Source of the DNA: Saprospirales bacterium
GTDB taxonomy: Bacteria > Bacteroidota > Bacteroidia > Chitinophagales > JADIYW01
Length of the DNA: 64,000 nucleotides
NCBI GenBank assembly: GCA_016711605.1
Contig: JADJSS010000011.1
Coordinates: 62,001 to 126,000, forward strand
Direction: 5' to 3'
Position numbers and translations under genes: made by a program. This document shows, in pieces, positions 56,148-64,000 of this stretch. The notes under the pieces were generated by a model that saw only the letters and a list, made by a program, of their open reading frames with translations, made no database searches and was not told where the DNA came from. The stretch's first letter is position 1, and every line of letters begins with the position of its first letter.

Positions 56148-57401
56148 TTATTCTATCAGAACTTTTCCTATTTGTGTTTCGTTCGTTTTCTCATTGAAAA
56201 GCTGAATAATATAAACACCTTTCGTTAATCCAATTTCTTTTGATGATAATAGTTTTCCAGTAAAAACAGTTCGATAAACTAATTTTCCTACAACATCACT
56301 TATAGAAATTGTTTGTCCGATAAATTGAGTTAAACCTTCTAAATAAAAAATATCATTTGTTGGATTTGGATAGAGATTTAATTTTTGAATAGAATTATTT
56401 CGAATAGCAGTTGGTGTTGAATTACACAATTCATGCACAAAAAATTCTTTCATATACCAAACTGTACTATCAAAAAATGGCTGGACAACAGTTCCAAAAA
56501 AATCAGATGAAAATGAAGTATGTCCATTATCTGGAATAATATAAAATGGATTGTAAATACCTAATTGCTGCGCTTTTGTATGCAGCACATTGCTTCCATC
56601 AACTTCCATCAAAAATGGAATATTATAAGGTCGACCTCGATTAAATGGAATTTCAGGATCATAAATATTATGTACACTCAGGAAATGAGTATTATTATTA
56701 TCTAAATAACTTTTATCACCTAACGCACCATTTATATTCACTACACCTTTTATTTTTTTTCCAAAATCAATAAAATCATATGAACCAAAAACACCACCAA
56801 TTTGATTAAGTGCTGCTTTCCAATCTTGATTTAAATTATCTAAAGAATCTAAATAAACTGCATGCATTACATTAAATGCACCTGCGCTTCCACCACATAA
56901 AAATATTTTTGTTGTATCAATTCTAAAAGGATTACCACTATCACGTGCAGAATTAAAAAAATATTGAACTAATTTTTTGGTGTCTTGCACACCGCGACCA
57001 ACAGCTTTCAGCATTTTATCTTGAAATAACAGAGAAACAAATGATGCTTCTAAACGATAGGTTGCTGATGAGAAAACATAACCACGTTTGGCAAAATCTT
57101 CACCTAAAGCAATCTGACTTTGATAATCTTTTGTGCCAGTCCAATATGCGCCACCATGCATAAAAATAATAAGTGGACGCAATTGCATGGTGTCATTTTT
57201 GGGTTCAAAAACATCCATTAAAACATGCTGAAAATAACCTGATGAATTTCCAGCATAGTGGTAAGGAATATTTTTGGTGCGAATAAATTCAGGAAAAATT
57301 TTTATGTCAAATCTTCCACCATTACATTGCGCTTGCACAAAATTTGCGAGTGTAGATAGTAATAATAAAGTGTAAAGTTTTTTCACAAAGTTAAGATACA
57401 A
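56148..57401 (-). CDS. T9SS-exported carboxylesterase/lipase-like protein
   Basis: 417 residues: a signal peptide (1-24, ending VQAQ), an alpha/beta-hydrolase domain with HGGAYW (82-87) and the elbow CGGSAG (Ser172), and a type A T9SS domain (LNLYPNPTNDIFYLEGL to the end GKVLIE). PDNGHTSF probably carries the catalytic His. It should act on esters or polysaccharide acyl groups outside the cell. It follows the upstream gene by 9 nt. Confidence 0.88.
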   Translation of the reverse strand: MYLNFVKKLYTLLLLSTLANFVQAQCNGGRFDIKIFPEFIRTKNIPYHYAGNSSGYFQHVLMDVFEPKNDTMQLRPLIIFMHGGAYWTGTKDYQSQIALGEDFAKRGYVFSSATYRLEASFVSLLFQDKMLKAVGRGVQDTKKLVQYFFNSARDSGNPFRIDTTKIFLCGGSAGAFNVMHAVYLDSLDNLNQDWKAALNQIGGVFGSYDFIDFGKKIKGVVNINGALGDKSYLDNNNTHFLSVHNIYDPEIPFNRGRPYNIPFLMEVDGSNVLHTKAQQLGIYNPFYIIPDNGHTSFSSDFFGTVVQPFFDSTVWYMKEFFVHELCNSTPTAIRNNSIQKLNLYPNPTNDIFYLEGLTQFIGQTISISDVVGKLVYRTVFTGKLLSSKEIGLTKGVYIIQLFNEKTNETQIGKVLIE

Positions 57402-57410
57402 AAAAATATC

Positions 57411-58190
57411 TTATCTGTCACTATTTCCAACTTTAATCTGTTGCATATCATCTAATGCAGGTGGATAAATTTGTTTACGAAAAGAACTGCCTTTGTCTTT
57501 TGAATAGCCAGCAAATGAACGCTTTACTGCAACTGCTAAATCATAATCACTTGTGCGTTGTAAATATTCGTAAGGCATGTTTAAAAATGTTATAAAACGA
57601 TCGTATTCATCTTCGTCTAAATCTATAATATTATAATTATTGTACAAACGAAATAAATCTTTTAATACAATTCGTTTAGCTTCTTCCGTTTCTAATTTTG
57701 ATGCAATGCGTTTTTCTTTTTCTTTCTTACTAAACATTTCATACAAATAAGAAAGTGGATTTATCATTGGACGTGCATCAGGATTTACATCTGTATTTTT
57801 AACATACAATGAGTTTATGGTTTGTCGAATTTGCTGATGTGTACGTATCGCATTTATCTGTACTTCATTTAATTCCAATGGAACTTTGTTTAATACTATG
57901 GTTAGAAAATATTCGCTTTTTAAAGATGAATCACGTAAATTTATTTTTGTTGGTGTAAATCCACTTTTTAGTATCGTTAATGAATCTGATTTTAAAATAG
58001 TGGTTGAAAATACACCATCTTTTGAAGAAGAAAATCCAAGTTGCAATCTACGGTTGGCAACATCTGCAAACGGAACGGCATTTCCATTTTCATCTACAAT
58101 TTTTGCAGTTATTTTTACTGAATTTTGTTGTCCATAGACAAGATTACTCAGCAGTAGTATTGTTAATAGTGATAAAAAACGCACAGTCAA
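57411..58190 (-). CDS. Secreted protein with carboxypeptidase-like regulatory domain
   Basis: 259 residues. A signal peptide (1-20, ending VYGQ) precedes a CarboxypepD_reg-like domain (VKITAKIVDENGNAVPFADV, SSKDGVFSTTI, LNKVPLELNEVQI), the fold found at the N-terminus of many TonB-dependent receptors and other Bacteroidota surface proteins. The remaining ~140 residues are charged and helical with no recognised domain. It lies 9 nt upstream of the T9SS esterase, so both are probably exported together. Confidence 0.75.
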   Translation of the reverse strand: MTVRFLSLLTILLLSNLVYGQQNSVKITAKIVDENGNAVPFADVANRRLQLGFSSSKDGVFSTTILKSDSLTILKSGFTPTKINLRDSSLKSEYFLTIVLNKVPLELNEVQINAIRTHQQIRQTINSLYVKNTDVNPDARPMINPLSYLYEMFSKKEKEKRIASKLETEEAKRIVLKDLFRLYNNYNIIDLDEDEYDRFITFLNMPYEYLQRTSDYDLAVAVKRSFAGYSKDKGSSFRKQIYPPALDDMQQIKVGNSDR

Positions 58191-58394
58191 AAATACAATT
58201 ATTCAAAAAGAAAATTATTAAAAAATTGGTTAAATTATGTTGTTTCAGGATGAAATTTATGGTTTATACAGATTTTTTTAAATTAAAATCACTTTAAAAG
58301 TAAAAAAAACAGTTTAAAAATTACGTAAACATTTAAATTCCTGTTTCGTAGTAAATTTGTATTTTTACTAATAATAACTATTTTTGACAGTATC

Positions 58395-58961
58395 ATGGAC
58401 GCAATAGCTAGCTATTCTGATGAAGAATTAATAAAATTATATCGTCAAGAAAACGATGCAATTTACATTGGTGAGTTGTATAAACGCTATGCTGTTTTAG
58501 TATTTGGTGTTTGCTATAAATTTTTAAAAGACCAAACAAATGCAAGTGAAGCTGTTTCAGAAATTTTTGAGCATCTATTAATAAAATTAAAGACACAGGA
58601 AGTTGATTATTTCAAATCTTGGTTGTACATGTTGTGCAAACACAAACTTTTGAGAAAAATCGAAAAAAATAAATCATTGGAAACCATTGAATTAGAAAAT
58701 AATTCAGAAAAATTTATGGAAAATGACACTTCTATGTATCTTAATAGTGTAGAAGAAAAAAGTGAACTACTACAAAAAGCGCTAAGCAACTTAAACGAAG
58801 AGCAAAGAACGTGTATTGAATTGTTTTATTACCAGCAGAAAACTTATCAAGAAGTTGCTTCCATAACTGGCTACGAACTGAATAAAGTAAAAAGTGCTAT
58901 TCAGAATGGAAAACGAAATTTGAAAATTTTTATGGAAGAAAAACAACACGAAAATGAGTAA
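58395..58961 (+). CDS. ECF-type RNA polymerase sigma factor
   Basis: 188 residues. Region 2 (YIGELYKRYAVLVFGVCYKFLKDQTNASEAVSEIFEHLL) and region 4 (LNEEQRTCIELFYYQQKTYQEVASITGYELNKVKSAIQNGKRNLK) show the sigma-70 ECF pattern with the HTH at the end. The following gene overlaps its stop by 8 nt and looks like its anti-sigma partner. Regulon unknown. Confidence 0.9.
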   Translation: MDAIASYSDEELIKLYRQENDAIYIGELYKRYAVLVFGVCYKFLKDQTNASEAVSEIFEHLLIKLKTQEVDYFKSWLYMLCKHKLLRKIEKNKSLETIELENNSEKFMENDTSMYLNSVEEKSELLQKALSNLNEEQRTCIELFYYQQKTYQEVASITGYELNKVKSAIQNGKRNLKIFMEEKQHENE

Positions 58962-59715
58962 TGAATTAATTAAAAGGTATTTGGCAAACGAACTTTCAAA
59001 CGATGAAAGATATGCATTTGAGTTAGAAATGGAAAATGATCCATTTTTAAAAGATGCTGTTGATGGTTTTGAAAATTTTGCAAAAGAAGACACCTCTTTT
59101 TCAATAGAAAAAACAGAGAAAGAGTTATTCCAACAAATTGACCAAAAAGTTTCTGAATTAAAAGTTGATAAAAAAGTCATTTTTATGAACTTCTTTAAAT
59201 ATGCTGCTGCTGCATGTTTAGTTGGAATTGTTGCATTTTCTACTTGGCGTTTTATTTTACAAAAGAATGGAACTATTGATGAACAAGCAATTTATGCATC
59301 TAATTTCAAGCCGCTAACCTATCCTGATGGAATTGTACGTGGTGAAAATGATACTACTTCTAGTTCAAAAGCAGCAGAATTGTATGAAAAAGAAGATTAT
59401 TTTGGCGCAGTAAAAATGTACGAAAAATTAGTTGCTGCCAATCCTGATAATATCAAAAATAATTTATTTTATGCTATCAGTTTGATGGCAACCAATCAGC
59501 CAAAGAAAGCTATTGATATTTTATCTAAAATCACAACTTCCGAAGAATTTCATTTCGATATTAATTGGTATTTAGCATTGGCCTATTTAAAATCCAAAGA
59601 TTTGCAAAACGCACAAGTCTATTTTCAAATCATCGCGAAAGATGATAATTATTATCAAGTTCAAGCAAAAGCAATTTTAGAAAAATTAGACGGAAAATTG
59701 GCTGTGAAAGATTAA
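58954..59715 (+). CDS. Anti-sigma-like membrane protein with periplasmic TPR
   Basis: 253 residues. The N-terminal helix set (LIKRYLANELSNDERYAFE, KDAVDGFENF) resembles the anti-sigma start often next to ECF factors in this phylum, without a zinc motif. A membrane helix (about 75-97, FFKYAAAACLVGIVAFSTW) follows, then TPR repeats (KAAELYEKEDYFGAVKMYEKLV, LFYAISLMATNQPKKAIDIL, NWYLALAYLKSKDLQNAQVYF). It overlaps the sigma gene by 8 nt. It probably holds the sigma factor until an envelope signal is sensed by the TPR. Confidence 0.82.
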   Translation: MSNELIKRYLANELSNDERYAFELEMENDPFLKDAVDGFENFAKEDTSFSIEKTEKELFQQIDQKVSELKVDKKVIFMNFFKYAAAACLVGIVAFSTWRFILQKNGTIDEQAIYASNFKPLTYPDGIVRGENDTTSSSKAAELYEKEDYFGAVKMYEKLVAANPDNIKNNLFYAISLMATNQPKKAIDILSKITTSEEFHFDINWYLALAYLKSKDLQNAQVYFQIIAKDDNYYQVQAKAILEKLDGKLAVKD

Positions 59716-59773
59716 CCATACAAATACAGTATGATGTGTATTCTTTGAGTAACTTTGCGATACAAAAATCAAT

Positions 59774-61021
59774 ATGAAATTCACCGATTACAGCATTGCA
59801 TACGATATCAAAGATAATTTAGAAAAACTTGGTTTCCGTCGTCCAACCGATATTCAGTTCAAATCTATTCCACCAATTATGCGTGGTGAAGATGTGCTTG
59901 CTATTGCACAAACTGGTACCGGAAAAACGGCTGCATTTGCGATTCCAATTATTCATCAAATTCATGAGCGCAAAAAAGTTAGCAGAACCGACAAAGTACG
60001 TTGCATTGTGATGGTTCCGACACACGAATTGGCGTTGCAATTGAAAGAAGTTTTTGATGCAATTTCTAATGGAATGCGTATCAAAACACTTTGTATTTTT
60101 GGTGGTGTGGAACAGCAACCACAAATTGATGCTCTTTATAATGGTGCAGATATTGTGATTGCAACACCTGGAAGAATGTTTGATTTGGTGAGTCAAGGAT
60201 TTTTAAAATTAGATAAAATTGATTACTTGATTTTAGATGAAGCTGACCATATGTTGGATTTGGGTTTTATCAAAGATATTCAGGATATGTTGCGCTTTTT
60301 ACCGAAACACCGACAAACATTATTTTTCTCAGCAACGATTAATGAAAAGATAAAAAAATTAGCGTATTCATTAGTAACCAATCCAATTCGTATTCAAATT
60401 TCACCAAAAGATCCAGTTGCAAAAAACATACAACACGCTGTTGCGTATATTGAAATGGATGATAAGCGTTTTTTCTTAGAAAGTATCATCAAGGAACATC
60501 CTGAAAATAAAATTTTGATTTTTGTTAGAACTAAGGTACGAGCCGAACGTGTAGCAAAAGCTATGGAAAGAGCCAATATCAAAACGTTGACGATGCACAG
60601 CGACAAAGAGCATGAAGAGAGATTGAAAGTTATGGATGCATTTAAAAAAGGTATGGTGAAAATTTTAATTGCAACAGATATTAATGCGCGTGGAATTGAT
60701 ATTCCAAATGTAGATTATGTAATTAATTATGATTTGCCAGAACAAGCAGAAAACTATGTGCATCGCGTTGGACGAACAGGTCGCGGTGACAAAAAAGGTC
60801 AAGCAGTTTCGTTTTGTAGCACAGAAGAAATTCCTGTTTTAAAAGAGATTGAAACGTATTTAGATAAACCAATTCATGTATTGGAAATTGATAAAGAATT
60901 ATATTCAGCTACACTGGAATTTTATGGAAACGATAATATTGTTAAAGAAGATTTGAAAGCGTTGATGTTGCAAGCTGAAAAAGATGAAGCATTGTATAAA
61001 AAGAAGAAAAAGAAAAAATAA
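59774..61021 (+). CDS. DEAD-box RNA helicase
   Basis: 415 residues with the standard motifs: GFRRPTDIQFKSIP (Q motif), AQTGTGKT (45-52), PTHELALQL, GGVEQQPQ, ATPGR, LDEADHMLD, SAT, RGIDIPNVDYVINYD and HRVGRTGRG. The C-terminus is a short lysine tail (KKKKKKK-like), probably for RNA binding. It unwinds RNA in ribosome assembly or mRNA turnover. TAACTTTG at about 59749 may be its -7 element. Confidence 0.95.
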   Translation: MKFTDYSIAYDIKDNLEKLGFRRPTDIQFKSIPPIMRGEDVLAIAQTGTGKTAAFAIPIIHQIHERKKVSRTDKVRCIVMVPTHELALQLKEVFDAISNGMRIKTLCIFGGVEQQPQIDALYNGADIVIATPGRMFDLVSQGFLKLDKIDYLILDEADHMLDLGFIKDIQDMLRFLPKHRQTLFFSATINEKIKKLAYSLVTNPIRIQISPKDPVAKNIQHAVAYIEMDDKRFFLESIIKEHPENKILIFVRTKVRAERVAKAMERANIKTLTMHSDKEHEERLKVMDAFKKGMVKILIATDINARGIDIPNVDYVINYDLPEQAENYVHRVGRTGRGDKKGQAVSFCSTEEIPVLKEIETYLDKPIHVLEIDKELYSATLEFYGNDNIVKEDLKALMLQAEKDEALYKKKKKKK

Positions 61022-61138
61022 CTTTGTAATGTTTTAAAACTTTAGAAAAGTTAACGTAGATTATTTTTCTATTTTACGTTTCTAAATAGAATATCTTTTT
61101 TTTCTGTTACAGTTATTTTTAGAACTCTTACTACTTCA

Positions 61139-61822
61139 TCAAATATCACCAAGTTGTGGCCGAATCACTAAATCTTCTACAACAGAAAATGCAGATAGTT
61201 GAGTGATTGAATAAATTAAATCAGCAATATCTTCAGATTTAGAAAACCTGCTTTCAGGCAAATCAGTTCCAGACCAGGAATCAGTTAGTGTTGCACCTGG
61301 TAAAATGGATGTTACTTTTATATTGTACTCTTTTAATTCTTCACGCAAACATTTAGAAAATCCTAACAACGCAAATTTTGAAACCGAATAGCTTCCACCA
61401 TTTGGATATGCTTTAATACTTGCTACTGAACACATATTAAAAATATATCCATTTCGTTTTGCAATCATGGATGGAACTAACTTTTGAGTCAAATAATAAG
61501 CACTATATAAATTAGTTTGCATTGTTTTTTCTAAAATACCATCTTCTTCATCATGTACTTTTCCTGGCAAAAAAACACCTGCATTGTTTATCAAAACATC
61601 TATTGACTCAAAATTTTGTAAAACAAAATCTGCAAATGCAACAACTTCATCTTTTTTAGAAACATCACAAACAAAGGTAATAATTGAAGGAAATTGAATT
61701 TTTAATTCAGCCAATTTAGTTTCATTACTTGAACAAATCAGTACGGTATGATTTTCTGACAAAAATTTTTCTGCAATGGCTTTACCTATTCCTCTACTTG
61801 CACCTGTGATAACTATATTCAT
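61139..61822 (-). CDS. Short-chain dehydrogenase/reductase (SDR)
   Basis: 227 residues with the classical SDR motifs: TGASRGIG (6-13), NNAGVF (79-84) and the Ser132/Tyr145-x3-Lys149 triad (SYSVSK). The N-terminal Rossmann fold suits NAD(P)H. The substrate is not indicated; the neighbours are MlaE/MlaF genes on the opposite strand, so context does not help. Confidence 0.9.
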   Translation of the reverse strand: MNIVITGASRGIGKAIAEKFLSENHTVLICSSNETKLAELKIQFPSIITFVCDVSKKDEVVAFADFVLQNFESIDVLINNAGVFLPGKVHDEEDGILEKTMQTNLYSAYYLTQKLVPSMIAKRNGYIFNMCSVASIKAYPNGGSYSVSKFALLGFSKCLREELKEYNIKVTSILPGATLTDSWSGTDLPESRFSKSEDIADLIYSITQLSAFSVVEDLVIRPQLGDI

Positions 61823-61949
61823 ATTTTAAATTTCAAAATTACATAGTATGTAAAAAATCTATTATAATTCTTACATCTTGATTATGGTTTCTTTTTTAAT
61901 GTCATAAAAATACACTATTTTTATCCGTTTTTAAAAACACTACGTTTAA

Positions 61950-62714
61950 ATGGCAGAATATATTCACGAATCAGGCGGACCACTATTCCATATCGGAAGA
62001 TACATCTTAATGATAAAACGTTGTTTTACTAAACCAGAACGTACAATAATGTACTGGAAAGAAACTATGCGCCAAATGGTAAATATTGGTGTTGGTTCCG
62101 TAATTATTATTTTATTGATTTCATTTTTTATTGGTGCTGTAACTTCAACTCAATTTGCATATAATTTATCGACATCAATGGTTCCAATGTATTTTGTTGG
62201 TTATGTTGTGAAAGAATCTATGATACTTGAACTCGCACCAACTATTTCAGGATTAATATTAGCTGGAAAAGTAGGTTCTAACTTAGCTTCTGAATTAGGC
62301 ACTATGCGACTTACCGAACAAATTGATGCTTTAGAAATTATGGGTGTCAATACTTTTTCCTATCTAATCGGTCCTAAATTAGCAGCAGCCATTATTATGG
62401 TGCCAATTTTGGTTGTTATTGCAGCTGCTACTGGTATTTATGGTGGTTTATTAGCTGGTGAATTAACAGGTTATGTATCCAGCGAAGATTATATGCAAGG
62501 TGTTTTAATGGGTTTTTTACAAAAAAACATCAATGTCATGTTAATTAAAGCAACTGTTTTTGGATTCATTATTACTTCAATATCTTGTTATCAAGGATTT
62601 TACGCATCAGGTAGTGCATTAGAAATAGGAAAAGCAAGCACAAAAGCAGTTGTATTGAGTTCTGTAATGGTATTAGTGGCAGATTTCGTTTTAGCATGGC
62701 TATTATTAAACTAA
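61950..62714 (+). CDS. mlaE: MlaE-type ABC transporter permease
   Basis: 254 residues with the MlaE/YrbE permease pattern: helices, LELAPTISGLILAGKVGSNLASELGTMRLTEQIDALEIMGV split by turns, and the C-terminal helices. It transfers phospholipids between membranes with MlaF and an MCE protein (MlaD), which should lie near but is not in view. The MlaF gene starts 7 nt later. Confidence 0.92.
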   Translation: MAEYIHESGGPLFHIGRYILMIKRCFTKPERTIMYWKETMRQMVNIGVGSVIIILLISFFIGAVTSTQFAYNLSTSMVPMYFVGYVVKESMILELAPTISGLILAGKVGSNLASELGTMRLTEQIDALEIMGVNTFSYLIGPKLAAAIIMVPILVVIAAATGIYGGLLAGELTGYVSSEDYMQGVLMGFLQKNINVMLIKATVFGFIITSISCYQGFYASGSALEIGKASTKAVVLSSVMVLVADFVLAWLLLN

Positions 62715-62721
62715 AAATTAG

Positions 62722-63510
62722 ATGATAGAAGTACAAAATATCATTAAAAAATTTGGAACACAAGAAGTGTTGAAAGGAGTTTCATGTCATTTTGAAGCTG
62801 GAAAAAATAATTTAATTATTGGTAAAAGTGGATCTGGGAAAACGGTATTACTTAAATGTATTGTTGGACTATTGACACCAACCAGTGGTCATATTCTTTT
62901 TGATGAAGGTGATTATGTTGCGATGAATATTGAAGAAAAAAATGTTATTCGAAGAGAATTAGGAATGCTTTTTCAAGGTGGTGCATTATTTGATTCATTA
63001 ACCGTGGAAGAAAATGTGCGTTTTCCGTTAGACATGTTTACTAAAATGTCATTGTCTGAAAAAAAAGACAGAGTAAATGAAGTATTGAAACGTGTTAATT
63101 TGATAAATGCAAATCTGAAATTTCCTTCACAACTATCTGGTGGTATGCAAAAACGTACAGGTATTGCGCGCGCCATTGTTCTCAATCCAAAATATCTTTT
63201 TTGTGATGAACCAAATTCTGGTTTAGATCCTCAAACTTCCATTGTAATTGATGAATTATTGATGGAAATTACTGAAGAATATCAAATTACAACCATAACC
63301 AATACACACGACATGAATAGTGTTATAGCAAATGGTGATAAAATAATTTTCTTACATCAAGGCAATAAACATTGGGAAGGCGATAAAGAATCTTTATTTG
63401 AATCTGACAATGAAGAATTAATTGATTTCATTTTTGCATCAGAATTCTTAAAAGAAGCACGCGATGCACGACTTTTAAAAATCATAGAAAAACATAAAAA
63501 GAATATCTAA
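62722..63510 (+). CDS. mlaF: MlaF-type ABC transporter ATPase
   Basis: 262 residues. Walker A is GKSGSGKT (34-41); the Q-loop GMLFQGGALFDSLTV, the signature LSGGMQKRTGIARAI and Walker B YLFCDEPNSGLDPQTS are characteristic of MlaF. It powers lipid transport with the MlaE permease 7 nt upstream. Confidence 0.94.
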   Translation: MIEVQNIIKKFGTQEVLKGVSCHFEAGKNNLIIGKSGSGKTVLLKCIVGLLTPTSGHILFDEGDYVAMNIEEKNVIRRELGMLFQGGALFDSLTVEENVRFPLDMFTKMSLSEKKDRVNEVLKRVNLINANLKFPSQLSGGMQKRTGIARAIVLNPKYLFCDEPNSGLDPQTSIVIDELLMEITEEYQITTITNTHDMNSVIANGDKIIFLHQGNKHWEGDKESLFESDNEELIDFIFASEFLKEARDARLLKIIEKHKKNI

Positions 63511-63545
63511 ATTAAAATAAATAATTTTTCATTAATTAAATCAAA

Positions 63546-64000
63546 ATGAGCATATTAGTTAACAAAAACTCTAAAGTAATTGTACAAGGTTTTACTGGCA
63601 AAGAAGGCACTTTTCACGCAACACAAATGATAGAATACGGTACCAATGTAGTTGGTGGTGTTACACCTGGAAAAGAAGGAAGTACACATTTAGACAAACC
63701 TGTTTTTAATACCGTTGAAAATGCAGTAAAAGCAACTGGCGCAAACGTATCTATTATCTTTGTTCCACCAGCATTTGCTGCTGATGCCATCATGGAAGCT
63801 GCTGATGCAGGCATTCAATTAATTGTTACTATTACGGAAGGAATTCCTGTGCAAGATATGATTAAAGCTAAAAAATATGTTACATCAAAAGGTGTGCGTA
63901 TGATTGGACCCAATTGCCCTGGAATTATTACGGCTGATGAAGCAAAAATTGGCATTATGCCAGGTTTTGTTTTCAAAAAAGGTAGAATTGGTATCGTTTC
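63546..64000 (+). CDS. sucD: Succinyl-CoA synthetase alpha subunit (5' part)
   Basis: The first 151 residues of SucD, cut by the right edge: SKVIVQGFTGKEGTFHATQM, VGGVTPGKEGSTH, FVPPAFAADAIMEAADAG, VTITEGIPVQDM and IGPNCPGIITADEAKIGIMPG cover the CoA-binding domain. It makes succinate and ATP/GTP from succinyl-CoA in the TCA cycle. The catalytic His lies beyond the edge. Confidence 0.95.
   Translation, partial: MSILVNKNSKVIVQGFTGKEGTFHATQMIEYGTNVVGGVTPGKEGSTHLDKPVFNTVENAVKATGANVSIIFVPPAFAADAIMEAADAGIQLIVTITEGIPVQDMIKAKKYVTSKGVRMIGPNCPGIITADEAKIGIMPGFVFKKGRIGIV

Overview
The window is a stretch of an AT-rich Bacteroidota (Bacteroidetes) chromosome. Direct evidence is two kinds of type IX secretion (T9SS) C-terminal sorting domain (type A on proteins at 10359 and 56148, type B/CHU_C at 42580), promoter-like TAnnTTTG elements, an almost complete lack of Shine-Dalgarno sequences, the short AMP nucleosidase, and many family forms seen mainly in this phylum (DUF1599, the BT_3928-type DoxX protein, the 443-residue Fe-S protein with its CCG partner). 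LPS genes (lptB, rfaE1), the Mla-type ABC pair and dapF fit a Gram-negative envelope. I cannot place it below phylum. No rRNA, tRNA, CRISPR array, transposase or prophage was seen.

Layout. 1-4210: the 5' part of a very large secreted surface protein (minus strand, running off the left edge) with a beta-helix head and a tandem ~448-residue module. 4698-7635: AI-2E-family transporter, corA, dapF. 7803-17844: htrA protease, trmN6, a PhoD-type phosphatase, a YfiT/DinB protein, dnaB, recJ, lptB. 17848-19836: a RES/Xre toxin-antitoxin pair tucked behind a polyprenyl synthase. 19897-30548: a mixed run of hydrolase, AMP nucleosidase, TonB-C protein, SanA-like protein, an HELYH secreted protein, a phosphoribosyltransferase, the Fe-S/CCG redox pair, a thioesterase and a thioredoxin. 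30545-35057: folP, DUF1599, BT_3928-type protein, a DppB-like permease, aroK. 36426-40175: a phosphate operon (OprO/P-like porin, DUF47 regulator, PiT transporter) with an attenuator-like leader. 40617-50937: meaB, a T9SS type B protein, riboflavin synthase, PduO adenosyltransferase, two FKBP isomerases, rfaE1, an aminotransferase. 51076-58190: NlpC/P60 protein, acyl-CoA dehydrogenase, a family IV esterase, a zinc-ribbon/beta-solenoid mini-protein, a CREST (alkaline ceramidase-like) membrane hydrolase and a T9SS-exported esterase. 58395-64000: ECF sigma with a TPR anti-sigma-like partner, DEAD-box helicase, SDR, MlaE/MlaF and the start of sucD.

Quality note. Five genes (the surface protein, the PhoD phosphatase, recJ, folP, ribE) are broken by single-base indels, all at or next to short homopolymers, and each reads through cleanly once one base is added or removed. 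Several are housekeeping genes, so I read these as uncorrected sequencing errors rather than gene decay. The frameshifted genes are annotated at full corrected length.

Most interesting items: the CREST hydrolase at 55287, whose Ser/His/Asp/His/His spacing matches alkaline ceramidases; the two-hairpin leader in front of the phosphate porin operon; the zinc-ribbon/beta-solenoid mini-protein; the RES/Xre module; and families of palindromic and low-complexity spacer repeats, one of which seems to extend into the rfaE1 coding region.
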